A DNA stretch of 64,000 nt from Faecalibacter rhinopitheci (GCF_015234135.1 NZ_JADGIK010000002.1:1-64000); one strand, 5' to 3'; counted from the stretch's first letter, positions 36,322-46,346 are shown. Translations and numbers: made by a program. The notes: generated from the sequence alone by a model not told the origin.

Positions 36322-37457
36322 TGAAAAAATATATCGTATTAATTTGTACAACTTTACTTGTCATGAGTTGTAGCAAAAAAGAAACAAAAATCGAAGAAAC
36401 GGAACAAGTAGCGACAGACACTTCCATTTTAAAGTTAACTGATGCGCAATTGAAAAATTTTGTGTTGGATACATCAACTTTTCAAAACCAAAATTTACCC
36501 ACAACTATTCGTCTAAATGCGAAAACCGAAGTTACGCCTCAAAATACGGTTTCAATTACCAATCCTTTCGGTGGATATGTGAAAAAAATTGCTTTGATAC
36601 CTGGTAATTATGTAAAAAAAGGACAAGTGATTGTGGTGTTAGAAGATCCACAATATATCCAAACGCAAGAGGAATATTTAACAACCAAAGCCTTGTTGGA
36701 GCAAGCCAGTGCCGATTACGTTCGTCAAAAAGATTTGAATGCTGATAAAACAGCAAGTGATAAAGTGATGCAGCAAGCGAAAGCGACTCAGCAAACTTTA
36801 TTGATAAAAAAACGTTCGTTAGAAGAGAAATTAAAATTAATGAACATCAATCCTTCTTCGGTTTCTCTATCGAATATTCGCCGAACAATTAATGTATATG
36901 CACCGATGAGTGGAATGGTGAGCGAAGTTTTTGCCAATTTAGGACAATATGTTTCACCAGCCGAAGCGATGTTGGAAATCATTAATCCAAATACCTCTTT
37001 ATTAAATGTAAAAGTTTTTGAAAAAGATTTAGGGAGTGTACAGATTGGTCAATATCTAAAAGCTTACACCAATGCTAATCCGGAACAAAAATTAACGGCT
37101 CAAATTTCTTCGATTTCAAATCAAGTGAATCAAGATGGTACCGTAGATGTATTTGCTCGTATTACAAATCCAAATGGGATTAGAATGACGGTTAATATGT
37201 ATTTTAATGTGGAATTAGAGGTAAATTCTTTACAGGTAAATGTTTTACCTGAAGATGCTGTGGTACATTACGAAGGAAAAGATTATGTTTTTGAACTTCA
37301 AAGTAAAAATCAATTCAAATTAATTCCAGTTACGATTGGAACTTCAGCGAATAAAATGGTTGAAATTAAAACTCCATCCAATTCAGGAAAAATATATGTT
37401 ACTAAAGGAGCATATAATCTACTAAATGCGATGAAAAATAGTGGTGAGGAACAATAA
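36321..37457 (+). CDS. RND periplasmic adaptor (CusB/HlyD family)
   Basis: A 378-aa lipoprotein adaptor. The leader ends in a lipobox (LLVMSC, Cys17). Barrel-sandwich halves (TNPFGGYVKKIALIPGNYVKKGQ and NVYAPMSGMVSEVFANLGQYV) flank an alpha hairpin, followed by a beta-barrel and membrane-proximal domain. It links the RND part to the TolC part of the preceding fusion, with which it is coupled by a 1-bp overlap. Confidence 0.9.
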   Translation: MKKYIVLICTTLLVMSCSKKETKIEETEQVATDTSILKLTDAQLKNFVLDTSTFQNQNLPTTIRLNAKTEVTPQNTVSITNPFGGYVKKIALIPGNYVKKGQVIVVLEDPQYIQTQEEYLTTKALLEQASADYVRQKDLNADKTASDKVMQQAKATQQTLLIKKRSLEEKLKLMNINPSSVSLSNIRRTINVYAPMSGMVSEVFANLGQYVSPAEAMLEIINPNTSLLNVKVFEKDLGSVQIGQYLKAYTNANPEQKLTAQISSISNQVNQDGTVDVFARITNPNGIRMTVNMYFNVELEVNSLQVNVLPEDAVVHYEGKDYVFELQSKNQFKLIPVTIGTSANKMVEIKTPSNSGKIYVTKGAYNLLNAMKNSGEEQ

Positions 37458-37480
37458 AATAGTATTTATTCTTACATTTT

Positions 37481-37506
37481 AGCTCTTCGAAAGAAGAGCT
37501 TTTTTA
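37481..37506 (+). terminator. Terminator of RND-TolC operon
   Basis: AGCTCTTC-GAAA-GAAGAGCT followed by TTTTTATTT: a perfect 8-bp stem with a GNRA-type loop and a U-tract. Confidence 0.85.
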
Positions 37507-37700
37507 TTTCCCATCTCTTTCCCATTTCTTTCCAAGTAATGATTTGATGAGTTTGTTTGTTGTAATATACTTTGATTTGGTTATAGAAGGTTGTTTTTTG
37601 AAAGTACTGCTATTGGAAAGATTAGCTCGGATCTCTTATTTCAATTTATGTATAAAATGAACTTCTTTTATGCATTATAAAGGTATTAAATCTATCGTTC
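37507..37700 (-). pseudogene. Remnants of the small HTH-like gene and a second short repeat
   Basis: 37507-37591 is a decayed copy of the DNA encoding HYNKQPHQVITWRELEEYLG (compare 5268-5462 and 29453-29560). 37632-37695 resembles 20225-20290 (TCTTATTTCAATTTAT and following bases). There is no open frame. The rest of the gap to 37798 holds only the terminator of the minus-strand RND gene. Confidence 0.55.
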
Positions 37701-37750
37701 TTCTTCTGTTTCACTTAGCCAAAATTTGGTTAGGTTTTAGAATATGATAA

Positions 37751-37782
37751 AAAAAAACCCTCATCTGAACAACAAACGAGGG
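37751..37782 (-). terminator. Terminator of the minus-strand RND operon
   Basis: CCCTC and GAGGG pair around a 15-base loop, with a run of eight T residues following on the minus strand, 17 bp past the RND stop. Confidence 0.6.
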
Positions 37783-37798
37783 ATTAATCACATTAATA

Positions 37799-40700
37799 TT
37801 ATTGGTATTTCTTATCCTTGCGATAGGTATAATAAAACACCGTTGGTAAGACTGTAAACGATAAGATTAAACAGAATAGTAATCCTCCAACAATCATGAT
37901 CGCTAAAGGTTTTTGAATTTCAGAACCCATTCCTGTGGATAAGGCTGCTGGTAGTAATCCTAATGACCCCATTAAGGCAATCATCAGGATCGATCTGATA
38001 CGACTTTTAACGCCTAACGTTATCGCTTTTATCAAAGGATATTCTTTTAAGTTTTCCTTCATCACCGCAATCAAAATAATACCGTTGATGGTATTCACTC
38101 CAAAAAGAATAATCAACCCAATACCAGCTGAAATACCAAATATAGTATTCGTAATCCATAAAGATAGAAAACCACCAATGAAAGCAAATGGAATGGTAAT
38201 GGAAGCGATAGCGGTATCTTTCATATTGCCAAAGTTGCTATACAATAATAATAGAATTAACACCAAAGAAATAGGAATTACGGTCATCAATTGTTTAGAA
38301 GCACGCTCTTTACTTTCGAACTCACCCGCCCATTCCATATAATTTTCTTTTGGCAACTGTACATTTTTTGCTACCACTAGTTTTGCTTCTGCAATTGTAG
38401 ATCCTAAATCACGACCTTCGATGCTAAATCCTACACCAATGTAACGGCTGTTCCCTTCACGATAAATAAATGCAGGCCCAGTTTTATACCCAACGGTTGC
38501 AATTTCTTGTAAAGGAACATTTTGTCCGTTGCTTGTTGGAATCAGAATATTTCCAATTTTTTCTGGCGAATCTCTATATGCTTCTTCGAAACGTAAAATT
38601 ACATCAAACTGGCGATCGTTTTCATAGAACTTTGTTGCTGCTTGTCCGCCAATAGTCATTTCAATTACAGCCTGTACATCGGCTGTACTGATACCATATC
38701 GTGCCATTTTATTATCGTGTAACTGAATTTTAAGCTCAGGTAACCCGATGTTTTTATAGACATTAATATCTGTAATACCTTGTACTTTCTCGATAGATTT
38801 TGCGACTTTGTTCGCATAACGTTCTAAATCGTATAAATCGTCTCCGAAAATTTTAATCACCAAAGAACTTTTAACACCAGCGACATATTCTTCAACATTA
38901 TCTTGGATTGGTTGAGAAAAGCCAAATGTAATTCCAGGATAATTCGCCAATTTATTACGCATTTCTTGAATAATTTCATCTTTATTAATCGTACGTTTCC
39001 AATCCACGGGATCTTTTAATTGGATATTAAATTCGATATTAAAGAAACCTGTTGGATCTGTACCGTCATTTGGTCGACCTGTTTGCGTTAGAATAAAATC
39101 AATTTCATCCGCATCTTTCATTAAAAGCGTTTTCATTTCTTTGGTTAAGCGATTAGATTCTTGCAAGTTGATACTATTGGGTAACGTGGCTCTTACGTAA
39201 ATAGAACCTTCGTTTAATTGCGGTAAAAATTCTGAACCATAGTTCATAAACTTCACACTACATAATGCCAAAATTCCAATGAAAATAGCAAGTGTAATCT
39301 TCTTAGCGCGAAAAGAAATATCAAACAACTTAAAAATGATTTTTGAAAAGAATTTAGAAATAAAGTTTTCTTTCTCTTCTATATTTTTTGTGAATAATAA
39401 TTTACACATTGCAGGAACATAGGTCAAACTTAAGATTAATGAACCCATTAATGCATATCCTAATGTAAACGCCAGTGGTGTAAACATTTTGCCTTCTACT
39501 TTCTGAAACGAGAAAATAGGTAGAAGTGCAACGATTAAAATAATTAAGGCAAAGAAAATATAAGAAGCGACACTTCCGGCACTTTTCTTAATCACACCCA
39601 TTTTGCTCATTTTAGCAAATCGTTCGGGTCCTACTTTGCGCTGCATCGTGGCTAATGCCACAAAGACCGTTTCTACGATGACTAATGTTCCTTCTAAAAG
39701 CAATCCAAAATCTAAAGCTCCCATCGAAATTAAATTGGCGGGTAATCCTTGAATTTTTAGCATAATAATCGCAAATAAAAAGGCCAATGGTATAACAGAA
39801 GCAACGATGAACGTCGATTTCCAATTATATAAGAAAATGAACACAATTAATGATACTAATAATACACCTTCTATAATATTTTTAGCGACTGTTTTTACCG
39901 TATTATCTACCAATTTAGTACGATCGACAACAGTTTCAATTTTTACATTATCAGGTAAGGTACGTTCATTTAATTCTTCGATTTTCAATTTTAAATTGCC
40001 AATAACTTCTGATGGATTTTCTCCACGAAGCATGATAACAATTCCTTCAACCAAATCGTCATGCTCATTGAATCCTACTTGTCCTAAACGTGGTTTACTA
40101 GAAACCACGACCTCGGCTACATTTTTAATTAAGATGGGTGTAGAACCGTTTAATTTTACGGTAATATTTCCTATATCTTCAATTTTATCTAATAAACCCA
40201 CTCCACGTACCACATATGCTTGATCGCCTTGCTGAATGACATCTCCACCAACGTTGATATTTGATTTTGATACAGCTTCATAAACATCTAAAGGCGATAA
40301 ATCATAATTCTTTAATTCAGTCGGATTAATTTTGATTTCGTATGTTTTTTCTTCCCCTCCAAATGTCACCACATCTGCAACTCCTGGAACAGAAAGTAAT
40401 TCACGTTCAATCACCCAATCTTGTACCGCTTTTACTTCTTTGATGGGCAAATCACTTTTGATGACATAACGGAAAATTTCTCCCGTAGCACCCGAAGGAG
40501 GCTCAATCGATGCATCGGCTCCTTGAGGCAAATCCACACCATTCAATTTATTGGATACATATTGCTGGGCATAAAAATCATCCACTCCATCTTCAAATTG
40601 AACGGTAACCACTGACAATCCAAACAAAGAAATGGAACGAATATTTGATTTGTGTGGAATACTGTTCATCACTTTAGAAATAGGTAAAGTGACTAATTTT

Positions 40701-40894
40701 TCCATTTCTTCGGCACTACGTCCTGGCCATTGCGTAATAATACGGGCTCTGGTATTGGTTACATCAGGAAAAGCTTCGATTGGTGTATGTTTTAAAGCAT
40801 AAATACCACCAAATAGAAGTGCCAAAGTTGCAAACAAAACGAGTGTGGTGTTTCGTAATGAAAACGTAACTATAGCTTGTACTAACTTTTGCAT
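37799..40894 (-). CDS. CusA/CzcA-family heavy-metal RND pump
   Basis: A 1,031-aa proton-driven exporter with the full 12-helix RND layout. Markers are PIEAFPDVTNTRARIITQWPG in the first periplasmic domain, GALDFGLLLEGTLVIVETV in helix 4 and SAGIGLIILFGVNTINGIILI near helix 11. Normal length, not fused. It differs from the 31993 pump in the helix-4 motif (LLEG versus LIVDG), suggesting another metal. It follows its adaptor by 4 bp and lies under a dedicated two-component system. Confidence 0.9.
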   Translation of the reverse strand: MQKLVQAIVTFSLRNTTLVLFATLALLFGGIYALKHTPIEAFPDVTNTRARIITQWPGRSAEEMEKLVTLPISKVMNSIPHKSNIRSISLFGLSVVTVQFEDGVDDFYAQQYVSNKLNGVDLPQGADASIEPPSGATGEIFRYVIKSDLPIKEVKAVQDWVIERELLSVPGVADVVTFGGEEKTYEIKINPTELKNYDLSPLDVYEAVSKSNINVGGDVIQQGDQAYVVRGVGLLDKIEDIGNITVKLNGSTPILIKNVAEVVVSSKPRLGQVGFNEHDDLVEGIVIMLRGENPSEVIGNLKLKIEELNERTLPDNVKIETVVDRTKLVDNTVKTVAKNIIEGVLLVSLIVFIFLYNWKSTFIVASVIPLAFLFAIIMLKIQGLPANLISMGALDFGLLLEGTLVIVETVFVALATMQRKVGPERFAKMSKMGVIKKSAGSVASYIFFALIILIVALLPIFSFQKVEGKMFTPLAFTLGYALMGSLILSLTYVPAMCKLLFTKNIEEKENFISKFFSKIIFKLFDISFRAKKITLAIFIGILALCSVKFMNYGSEFLPQLNEGSIYVRATLPNSINLQESNRLTKEMKTLLMKDADEIDFILTQTGRPNDGTDPTGFFNIEFNIQLKDPVDWKRTINKDEIIQEMRNKLANYPGITFGFSQPIQDNVEEYVAGVKSSLVIKIFGDDLYDLERYANKVAKSIEKVQGITDINVYKNIGLPELKIQLHDNKMARYGISTADVQAVIEMTIGGQAATKFYENDRQFDVILRFEEAYRDSPEKIGNILIPTSNGQNVPLQEIATVGYKTGPAFIYREGNSRYIGVGFSIEGRDLGSTIAEAKLVVAKNVQLPKENYMEWAGEFESKERASKQLMTVIPISLVLILLLLYSNFGNMKDTAIASITIPFAFIGGFLSLWITNTIFGISAGIGLIILFGVNTINGIILIAVMKENLKEYPLIKAITLGVKSRIRSILMIALMGSLGLLPAALSTGMGSEIQKPLAIMIVGGLLFCLILSFTVLPTVFYYTYRKDKKYQ

Positions 40895-40898
40895 TTGC

Positions 40899-41993
40899 TT
40901 ATTTATTTAATTGTTCCACCAATAACAAAGCATTGGATGTAATGATTTTTTCGTTTTTCATAAACTTTTCCTCAACAAACGTGTGGGTTGTATTAGAACC
41001 GATTGGAGTAATTTTACGTACCTCCATTGTGCAATCATCTTTATATATGACTACATATTCTTTATTGTTTTCAAAAACTTTAGCTTTGTTTGGAATCGCG
41101 AATGCAGTACCGATGACATTTTCTTTATCTATGATGATGTCTGCACTTAAACCTGGCATCAAATTCAAATCGTGATTTTCTAATATTACTCTTGCTTTTA
41201 TCACGTGTTCATTATCATCAAATACATTGTATATCTTATCGATTCTACCAGTGTACACACGATCAGGAAAAGCCACCGTTTTTACTTGTACGTGATCTCC
41301 ATTTTTAACGTATTTTAAATTGCTGGCATAAATATTTACCATCACCCAAACTTGTTTTAAGTTGGAAATCGAAAATAAGGGATCGCTTGTATCTGTATCA
41401 ATCGATTGACCAGTACTTATTTTTTTCTGAACGATATATCCATTTTTAGGTGCTAAAATTTGAAATAATCCATTGCCTATGGCACGATACATTTTTAATG
41501 TCGCATTAATCTTTTCTAATTCGAAACTTGCTGCTTTGTATTCATATTCTAAGGCAGATACTTCTGGTTGAGAAGCCATACCATCTTTCAACAATTCTTT
41601 TTTCGACTGTATTTGTTTGCGGTATAGTTCCATTTGATTTTGATAATAATTACGTTGTTGGCTTAGTTCAACTACTTCCGTTGATTTTACCGTTGCTAAA
41701 ACTTGTCCTTGACGAACAAAATCGCCCAACTCAAAATTGACTTGATTAACAGCACCACGCAATAAACTCTTATAAGCCACCAAATCATTTTCGTTGTATT
41801 CAACTTTTCCGGTAAGTGTTAACTGTTCGTGAATAGGTTGTTCTGATATGGTTTCAATCTTAGTCGATTTTTTTAATTGCTCATTCAAACAAAAAATCTC
41901 TTTTTTATCGACTTCAACAGGTTGTTCTTCTTTTTTATTACAGCTTATTAAGGTTAAAATAAAGGCTGCAAAAATGTATATTGATCTATTCAT
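40899..41993 (-). CDS. RND periplasmic adaptor
   Basis: A 364-aa lipoprotein (leader ILTLISC) of the membrane-fusion family. It has barrel-sandwich halves (SLLRGAVNQVNFELGDFVRQGQ and ILAPKNGYIVQKKISTGQSI) and a helical hairpin between them (~85-150). It connects the RND pump 4 bp downstream with the TolC-type protein 4 bp upstream. Confidence 0.9.
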   Translation of the reverse strand: MNRSIYIFAAFILTLISCNKKEEQPVEVDKKEIFCLNEQLKKSTKIETISEQPIHEQLTLTGKVEYNENDLVAYKSLLRGAVNQVNFELGDFVRQGQVLATVKSTEVVELSQQRNYYQNQMELYRKQIQSKKELLKDGMASQPEVSALEYEYKAASFELEKINATLKMYRAIGNGLFQILAPKNGYIVQKKISTGQSIDTDTSDPLFSISNLKQVWVMVNIYASNLKYVKNGDHVQVKTVAFPDRVYTGRIDKIYNVFDDNEHVIKARVILENHDLNLMPGLSADIIIDKENVIGTAFAIPNKAKVFENNKEYVVIYKDDCTMEVRKITPIGSNTTHTFVEEKFMKNEKIITSNALLLVEQLNK

Positions 41994-41997
41994 ATGA

Positions 41998-43251
41998 TTA
42001 AAAATCTTTTCCTACGATGTATTGTAATTCTTCTAAAGTGTTGTAATAGGTTTGTTCTATTGCTAAAAAAGACTGGTTGGCTTCGCGATAAGCTTGTGTA
42101 AAGTCGATTAACTCGAGTAATGAAACTTGTTTGTTTTGCAAATGTTTTTTGTAATTATCCAGCATATGCTTTTGAGCAGTTACCTGATTTATGGGCCAAT
42201 TGTTTAAAATTTGTTCCATTCGAACCAATTGATTTTGTAAATGAGAAATGGATTGTTGCAGATAATTTTCAGCCGTTTTATAATTCGTTTTTTGTTGATC
42301 AATGGTGATTTGAGCCGCTTTAATGTTTCCTTTGTTGGTATTGAAAATGGGTAGATCAAAACTTACCCCTACCCCTACAAAATCTCGCATAATATTTCCT
42401 CCACGATCATAATTGATTTGGAGCATTAGATCAGTTTTTTTTTGAGCAATCTCTAATTCTAGTTGCTTGTTTAATTTTGCTTGCTCGTTGTCTAAACGTT
42501 TTAAGCCAATGTTTTGCTTTTGAGCAATTTCTAAAAGATTGATCGGTAATTGTTGCGCATATTGAGAAGGCTTTGATGAGAAGGCCAATTGATACATTTC
42601 CAATTGATCATTGTGCGTTAAAATCCGCAATTGATTCAAGGACTGCATACGTTCGTTCTCTAAGTCGATTTGCTCTTTTTGTAGAGCGATTAATTCGGTT
42701 TGAATGCGATAAAATTCTGAGGTTGGAATATTTTTTAATTGCGCTTGACGTTGGTAGTTCTCGTTCATTTGTTGATACAATTGAACGATTTCTTGCAATT
42801 GTTTTTCTTCTTGGTTTATACGCTTCAGATTATGGTAGATCATACGCAACTCCTTACGCAGTTCTCGTAAAATTTCTTCATAATCAAAAGCAGCAGCAGT
42901 TTGTTCTAATTGTTTAAGTGCAACACGTTTTTTTCGCTTGCCAGCAGTTTCAATTAATTGTTCTAATTCAACAGCAACTTGTTGATTTTGTCCGTATTTA
43001 CCAAATAAATAAGGTTGTTGCTCGATGTTGTAGGATTTCCAGAGATTGACTTCCGAGATGGATAACGTAGGATTAGGCCATAATTTTTCTTGAATAATTT
43101 CAGCGTGCGATTTATCCACATTAAACTTCGAGGCTAAAAGCTGTGTGTTATTAAGAATAAATTGGTTTTCAAGATCATTTAAAGTATATGATTGTGCCTG
43201 CGTACTAACTGTAGCAGACAATATTACAATAGGAATTAAAAGCTGTTTCAT
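41998..43251 (-). CDS. TolC-family outer-membrane efflux protein
   Basis: A 417-aa outer-membrane factor with a signal peptide (ILSATVSTQAQ) and two long coiled-coil repeats rich in Gln, Leu and Glu. PTLSISEVNLWKSYN and GVSFDLPIFNTNKGN are typical of CusC/CzcC-type proteins. It completes the tripartite pump with the adaptor and RND genes. Confidence 0.9.
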   Translation of the reverse strand: MKQLLIPIVILSATVSTQAQSYTLNDLENQFILNNTQLLASKFNVDKSHAEIIQEKLWPNPTLSISEVNLWKSYNIEQQPYLFGKYGQNQQVAVELEQLIETAGKRKKRVALKQLEQTAAAFDYEEILRELRKELRMIYHNLKRINQEEKQLQEIVQLYQQMNENYQRQAQLKNIPTSEFYRIQTELIALQKEQIDLENERMQSLNQLRILTHNDQLEMYQLAFSSKPSQYAQQLPINLLEIAQKQNIGLKRLDNEQAKLNKQLELEIAQKKTDLMLQINYDRGGNIMRDFVGVGVSFDLPIFNTNKGNIKAAQITIDQQKTNYKTAENYLQQSISHLQNQLVRMEQILNNWPINQVTAQKHMLDNYKKHLQNKQVSLLELIDFTQAYREANQSFLAIEQTYYNTLEELQYIVGKDF

Positions 43252-43252
43252 T

Positions 43253-43280
43253 TCTAGTATTTTACAACGACAAAACTAGA
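43253..43280. promoter_or_regulatory. Inverted repeat upstream of efflux operon
   Basis: TCTAGT and ACTAGA, separated by 16 bp, lie directly before the TolC start, between the regulator genes and the pump genes. It is a candidate site for the response regulator. Confidence 0.35.
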
Positions 43281-43333
43281 AACCAAACATTAGAGCGGGT
43301 TTTAAGGTAGATTAGAAAACGATTAGAATTTGT

Positions 43334-44671
43334 TTAAAATATTAAACGCATTACGCTTCCTTTGGGATGATTGGGAAGAATATCTAATTGGATGTGATGT
43401 ATTTTGAAAATAATATCTGCAATAGATAATCCAATCCCTTTGCCTTGGTACATATTTGTATTTTTACCGCGGAAGAAATTTTGTCGAATATGTGGTAAAT
43501 CAGTTGGATCAATACCTATTCCGGTATCAATAATATCTAAAACCAAATTTTCATTTACTAGTTTAAATTGAATTTGAACTTGTTGATTATTGGAATATTT
43601 TATCGCATTTGAAATAAGATTTCCTATCGCTAAATTAAGTAATTGCGTATTTCCATTGATGGTTAATAATTGGTCGTTTTTAACATCCAATGCTACGTTA
43701 ATATCCGCTTGATGATAAACAATTTGGTTTTCGATGATTTCCCAAATCACTTCATCAATACGAATCGGAATTAACTCGAAATTAGTTTTTGCGCCAGACA
43801 ATAGCATCATCTGATCAATTGTATCTTGTAAATCGGTCGTGTATTGTTTTAACTGATCCAAAGCGGCTTGGTATTCTTGATTAGATCGTTCTTTTTGATT
43901 GGTAACTTCCAACGTTCCCATAAGTGCAGCAATGGGCGTACGTAACTCGTGAGAAACGTAATCGATAAAATTCTTTTGAACATCAAACGTTTGAGCGACT
44001 TGATTAATAAATCGATTATAAGTTGTCGATAAATCCTGAATTTCGGTATAGGAATGTTTTAATGTAATAGGTTCATTAAAATTAAAACTGTTTCTATTTT
44101 TGATTTGTCGTATGAAATGATTGATTGGCTGGTAAGCGATATACCCTAAATATTGAGAAAATATATAGATAATTGCAAAACCAATAACCGAAACAATACT
44201 CAAAATTTGTAATAATGAGCTCATTTGATCATTAAATTCACTTTTTGGTTCGCGAGCAACAATTACAAAATCACCTTGATTATCATTATAAAGAATTCCG
44301 TTATAAAAGTAAGCATTCGTATGAAAAGATGCTTGTAAATCGTGTTTAACCTGTGCTAAGAAATCACCAGAAATGCTAGTATCTTCTTGCATTTCACCAT
44401 TAACTTGTAGATTATCTAAATTGAATACAGCAATGTTTTTACGAGAAATTGTTTTTAAAAGTTTGTTTTTAATATTCTCATGTTCACTAAAAGGTAACTC
44501 ATCTTGTTCTAAATAATAAATAGCGGCAAGAAGGGATTTACTTTCCAATGTATTCATTTCCTTTTTTTCCATGGTTGAATAAAATGTGAAGTAAATAATC
44601 GTTGAAACAATGATAAAAATTATTCCAAAAATGAAAGCAGAATATAAGGAAAGTCGATCTTTTAATTTCAT
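43334..44671 (-). CDS. Sensor histidine kinase of the metal-efflux operon
   Basis: A 445-aa kinase. Helix 1 at ~10-32 (YSAFIFGIIFIIVSTIIYF) and helix 2 at ~155-175 flank a periplasmic sensor. A linker, a DHp domain with FIDYVSHELRTPIA (His ~242) and a HATPase domain (NAIKYS ... DTGIGI ... GKGIGLSI) follow. This is CusS/EnvZ-type topology, likely sensing periplasmic metal. It starts 1 bp after the response-regulator stop. Confidence 0.9.
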   Translation of the reverse strand: MKLKDRLSLYSAFIFGIIFIIVSTIIYFTFYSTMEKKEMNTLESKSLLAAIYYLEQDELPFSEHENIKNKLLKTISRKNIAVFNLDNLQVNGEMQEDTSISGDFLAQVKHDLQASFHTNAYFYNGILYNDNQGDFVIVAREPKSEFNDQMSSLLQILSIVSVIGFAIIYIFSQYLGYIAYQPINHFIRQIKNRNSFNFNEPITLKHSYTEIQDLSTTYNRFINQVAQTFDVQKNFIDYVSHELRTPIAALMGTLEVTNQKERSNQEYQAALDQLKQYTTDLQDTIDQMMLLSGAKTNFELIPIRIDEVIWEIIENQIVYHQADINVALDVKNDQLLTINGNTQLLNLAIGNLISNAIKYSNNQQVQIQFKLVNENLVLDIIDTGIGIDPTDLPHIRQNFFRGKNTNMYQGKGIGLSIADIIFKIHHIQLDILPNHPKGSVMRLIF

Positions 44672-44672
44672 C

Positions 44673-45353
44673 TTACTCTTCTAATTTAAACATATATCCA
44701 ACACCTTTTACCGTTAAAATATAACGTTCTTTCGTTTCGATTTTATTTCTTAAATATGAAATATATACATCAACAACGTTGGTGTGATTTTCAAAACTTA
44801 TACCCCAGACTGCATTTAGTATTTGAATACGAGATACTGCTTTATTTGCATTGTCGATTAAATACGCTAATAGTTTAAATTCTTTTGGTGAAAGTGTAAT
44901 ATCTTCATGGTCAATTTTCACTTGATATTGTTCTAAATCAATAATTAAATGACCATACTGAACAACAGAAGAACGTTCTTCTTGTACTGCATATTGATTT
45001 CTACGGGTTAATGCATTAATCCTAGCCAGTAATTCGTCAAAATGAAAAGGTTTTGTTAAATAATCATCCGCACCAAAATCCAAAGCATTAATTTTATCTT
45101 GTACAGTTCCTAAAGCTGTCAGCATTAAAATAGGTGTATAGATTTTTTTATAACGAAGTGTTTGAATCAACTGCATACCGTCCATTCCAGGCAACATAAT
45201 ATCACAGATGATAATATCAAAAGAAATCTGTAAATAACTGGCTAGCATTTCTTCCGCAGTTTTGCATAAGGTTACAAAATGACCATTTTCTTCTAAACCC
45301 TTGATTAGAAAATTACTTATTCGTTTATCATCTTCAATTAATAGTATTTGCAT
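44673..45353 (-). CDS. OmpR-family response regulator
   Basis: A 226-aa regulator. The receiver domain has acidic Asp7-Asp9, phosphoacceptor Asp51 (IIICDIMLPGMDG) and Lys in YLTKPF. The winged-helix DNA-binding domain (~130-225) contains SPKEFKLLAYLID and VDVYISYLRNKI. CusR/CzcR-like. It is the first gene of the sensor-pump operon and likely activates the downstream pump genes. Confidence 0.9.
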   Translation of the reverse strand: MQILLIEDDKRISNFLIKGLEENGHFVTLCKTAEEMLASYLQISFDIIICDIMLPGMDGMQLIQTLRYKKIYTPILMLTALGTVQDKINALDFGADDYLTKPFHFDELLARINALTRRNQYAVQEERSSVVQYGHLIIDLEQYQVKIDHEDITLSPKEFKLLAYLIDNANKAVSRIQILNAVWGISFENHTNVVDVYISYLRNKIETKERYILTVKGVGYMFKLEE

Positions 45354-45413
45354 TTGAAAACCTTTTTACAAAATTAGAAATTATAAGGGTACAAATCTTG
45401 AACTCCAATGATT

Positions 45414-45605
45414 CTAATCCAATTTTAATGTAATCCCCAAATACTCTCCCAACTCTTCCCATGTAACAATCTGATGAGGTTGTTTATTGTAATGCGCTTT
45501 GATTTTGTTATAGATGCGAAGGGATTGCCTATAACTTTTCTGGCGGGATTCGAACCTACGCCAATATTCCTTTATTTCAGAGGGATTGAAAATCTGTTTT
45601 ATCAA
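45414..45605 (-). CDS. Chimeric HTH-like small ORF, repeat copy B
   Basis: A 63-codon frame whose second half (KSYRQSLRIYNKIKAHYNKQPHQ...EEYLG) matches the intact 5268-5462 protein. Its first half is encoded by tRNA-like DNA (TAGGTTCGAATCCCGCCAG). The N-terminal fold is therefore not conserved and it is probably not functional. The surrounding repeat (45433-45715) matches 29453-29728. It ends in a hairpin whose stem has CTAA...TTAG where copy A has CCAA...TTGG, so pairing is preserved. Confidence 0.45.
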   Translation of the reverse strand: MIKQIFNPSEIKEYWRRFESRQKSYRQSLRIYNKIKAHYNKQPHQIVTWEELGEYLGITLKLD

Positions 45606-45814
45606 ATGGTCTCGATTTGGTCTCTACCATTCTTTAAAGAACATCTTTATTATTTTGCAAAGATACAACCTATCTATTTGAAAAAGAAAAACCTAACTAA
45701 TATTTAGTTAGGTTTAATTATATTATTTATATAAAATATGCTTTATAAGTTTAACATTCTTTACACTTAATATATAGTTAAATTAAACTTTAGACTCTGT
45801 TTTTTAATTATTTA

Positions 45815-46339
45815 TTATTCTCTATAAAAGTTCATTTCTATCGGGAATAAAATTTCAGGGTTATAATTTTTATTAATTTTAATACCAGGAGCATTTTTTA
45901 TATTACTTATTTTAATTTGATTATTACTGATATAAGTTAATGTACCCTCTATATTTTTATTATTATGTACAATGACTACTTTCGCATTATTTGGTGTGTT
46001 TACACTACTTGTTCTACCGATAAGAGTAGATTTTTTATCAGAATGTTTAGTATTATTAAATTGTATAGAATTTTCTATAACATTATTATTTATAATTAAT
46101 TTATGAAATCCTACAAGAGCATCCATTTTAAAGTATGATCCTGTTGAAATTTGAATATTTTCTTTTTTAATATATAATGTTAACTCTTTATTATCTGATC
46201 TCCATTTCCATGTACCTACAAATTTATTTATATTATTGTCTATTATATTATCACCCGTTTGAGCTATTACAGTATTTTGAGCTTTACATATGTTTAATCC
46301 TACTATTAAACATAAAGTTGTTATTAATATTTTGTACAT
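45815..46339 (-). CDS. DUF6705-like secreted protein
   Basis: A 174-aa protein with a signal peptide (LITTLCLIVGLNICKAQ). The mature part begins FVGTWKWRSDNKELTLYIKK, followed by GFHKLIINNNVIENS, the pattern of DUF6705 proteins found in clusters in flavobacteria. It is beta-rich and probably periplasmic or surface-located. It lies 7 bp after a broken gene at 46347, suggesting a former operon. Confidence 0.6.
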   Translation of the reverse strand: MYKILITTLCLIVGLNICKAQNTVIAQTGDNIIDNNINKFVGTWKWRSDNKELTLYIKKENIQISTGSYFKMDALVGFHKLIINNNVIENSIQFNNTKHSDKKSTLIGRTSSVNTPNNAKVVIVHNNKNIEGTLTYISNNQIKISNIKNAPGIKINKNYNPEILFPIEMNFYRE

Positions 46340-46346
46340 AATTAAC

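Noticed and set aside
45530-45570. A genuine tRNA at 45530-45570
   Set aside because: Only a T-arm-like segment (GGTTCGAATCC with flanking CGCCA) is present; no acceptor, D or anticodon arm could be assembled.
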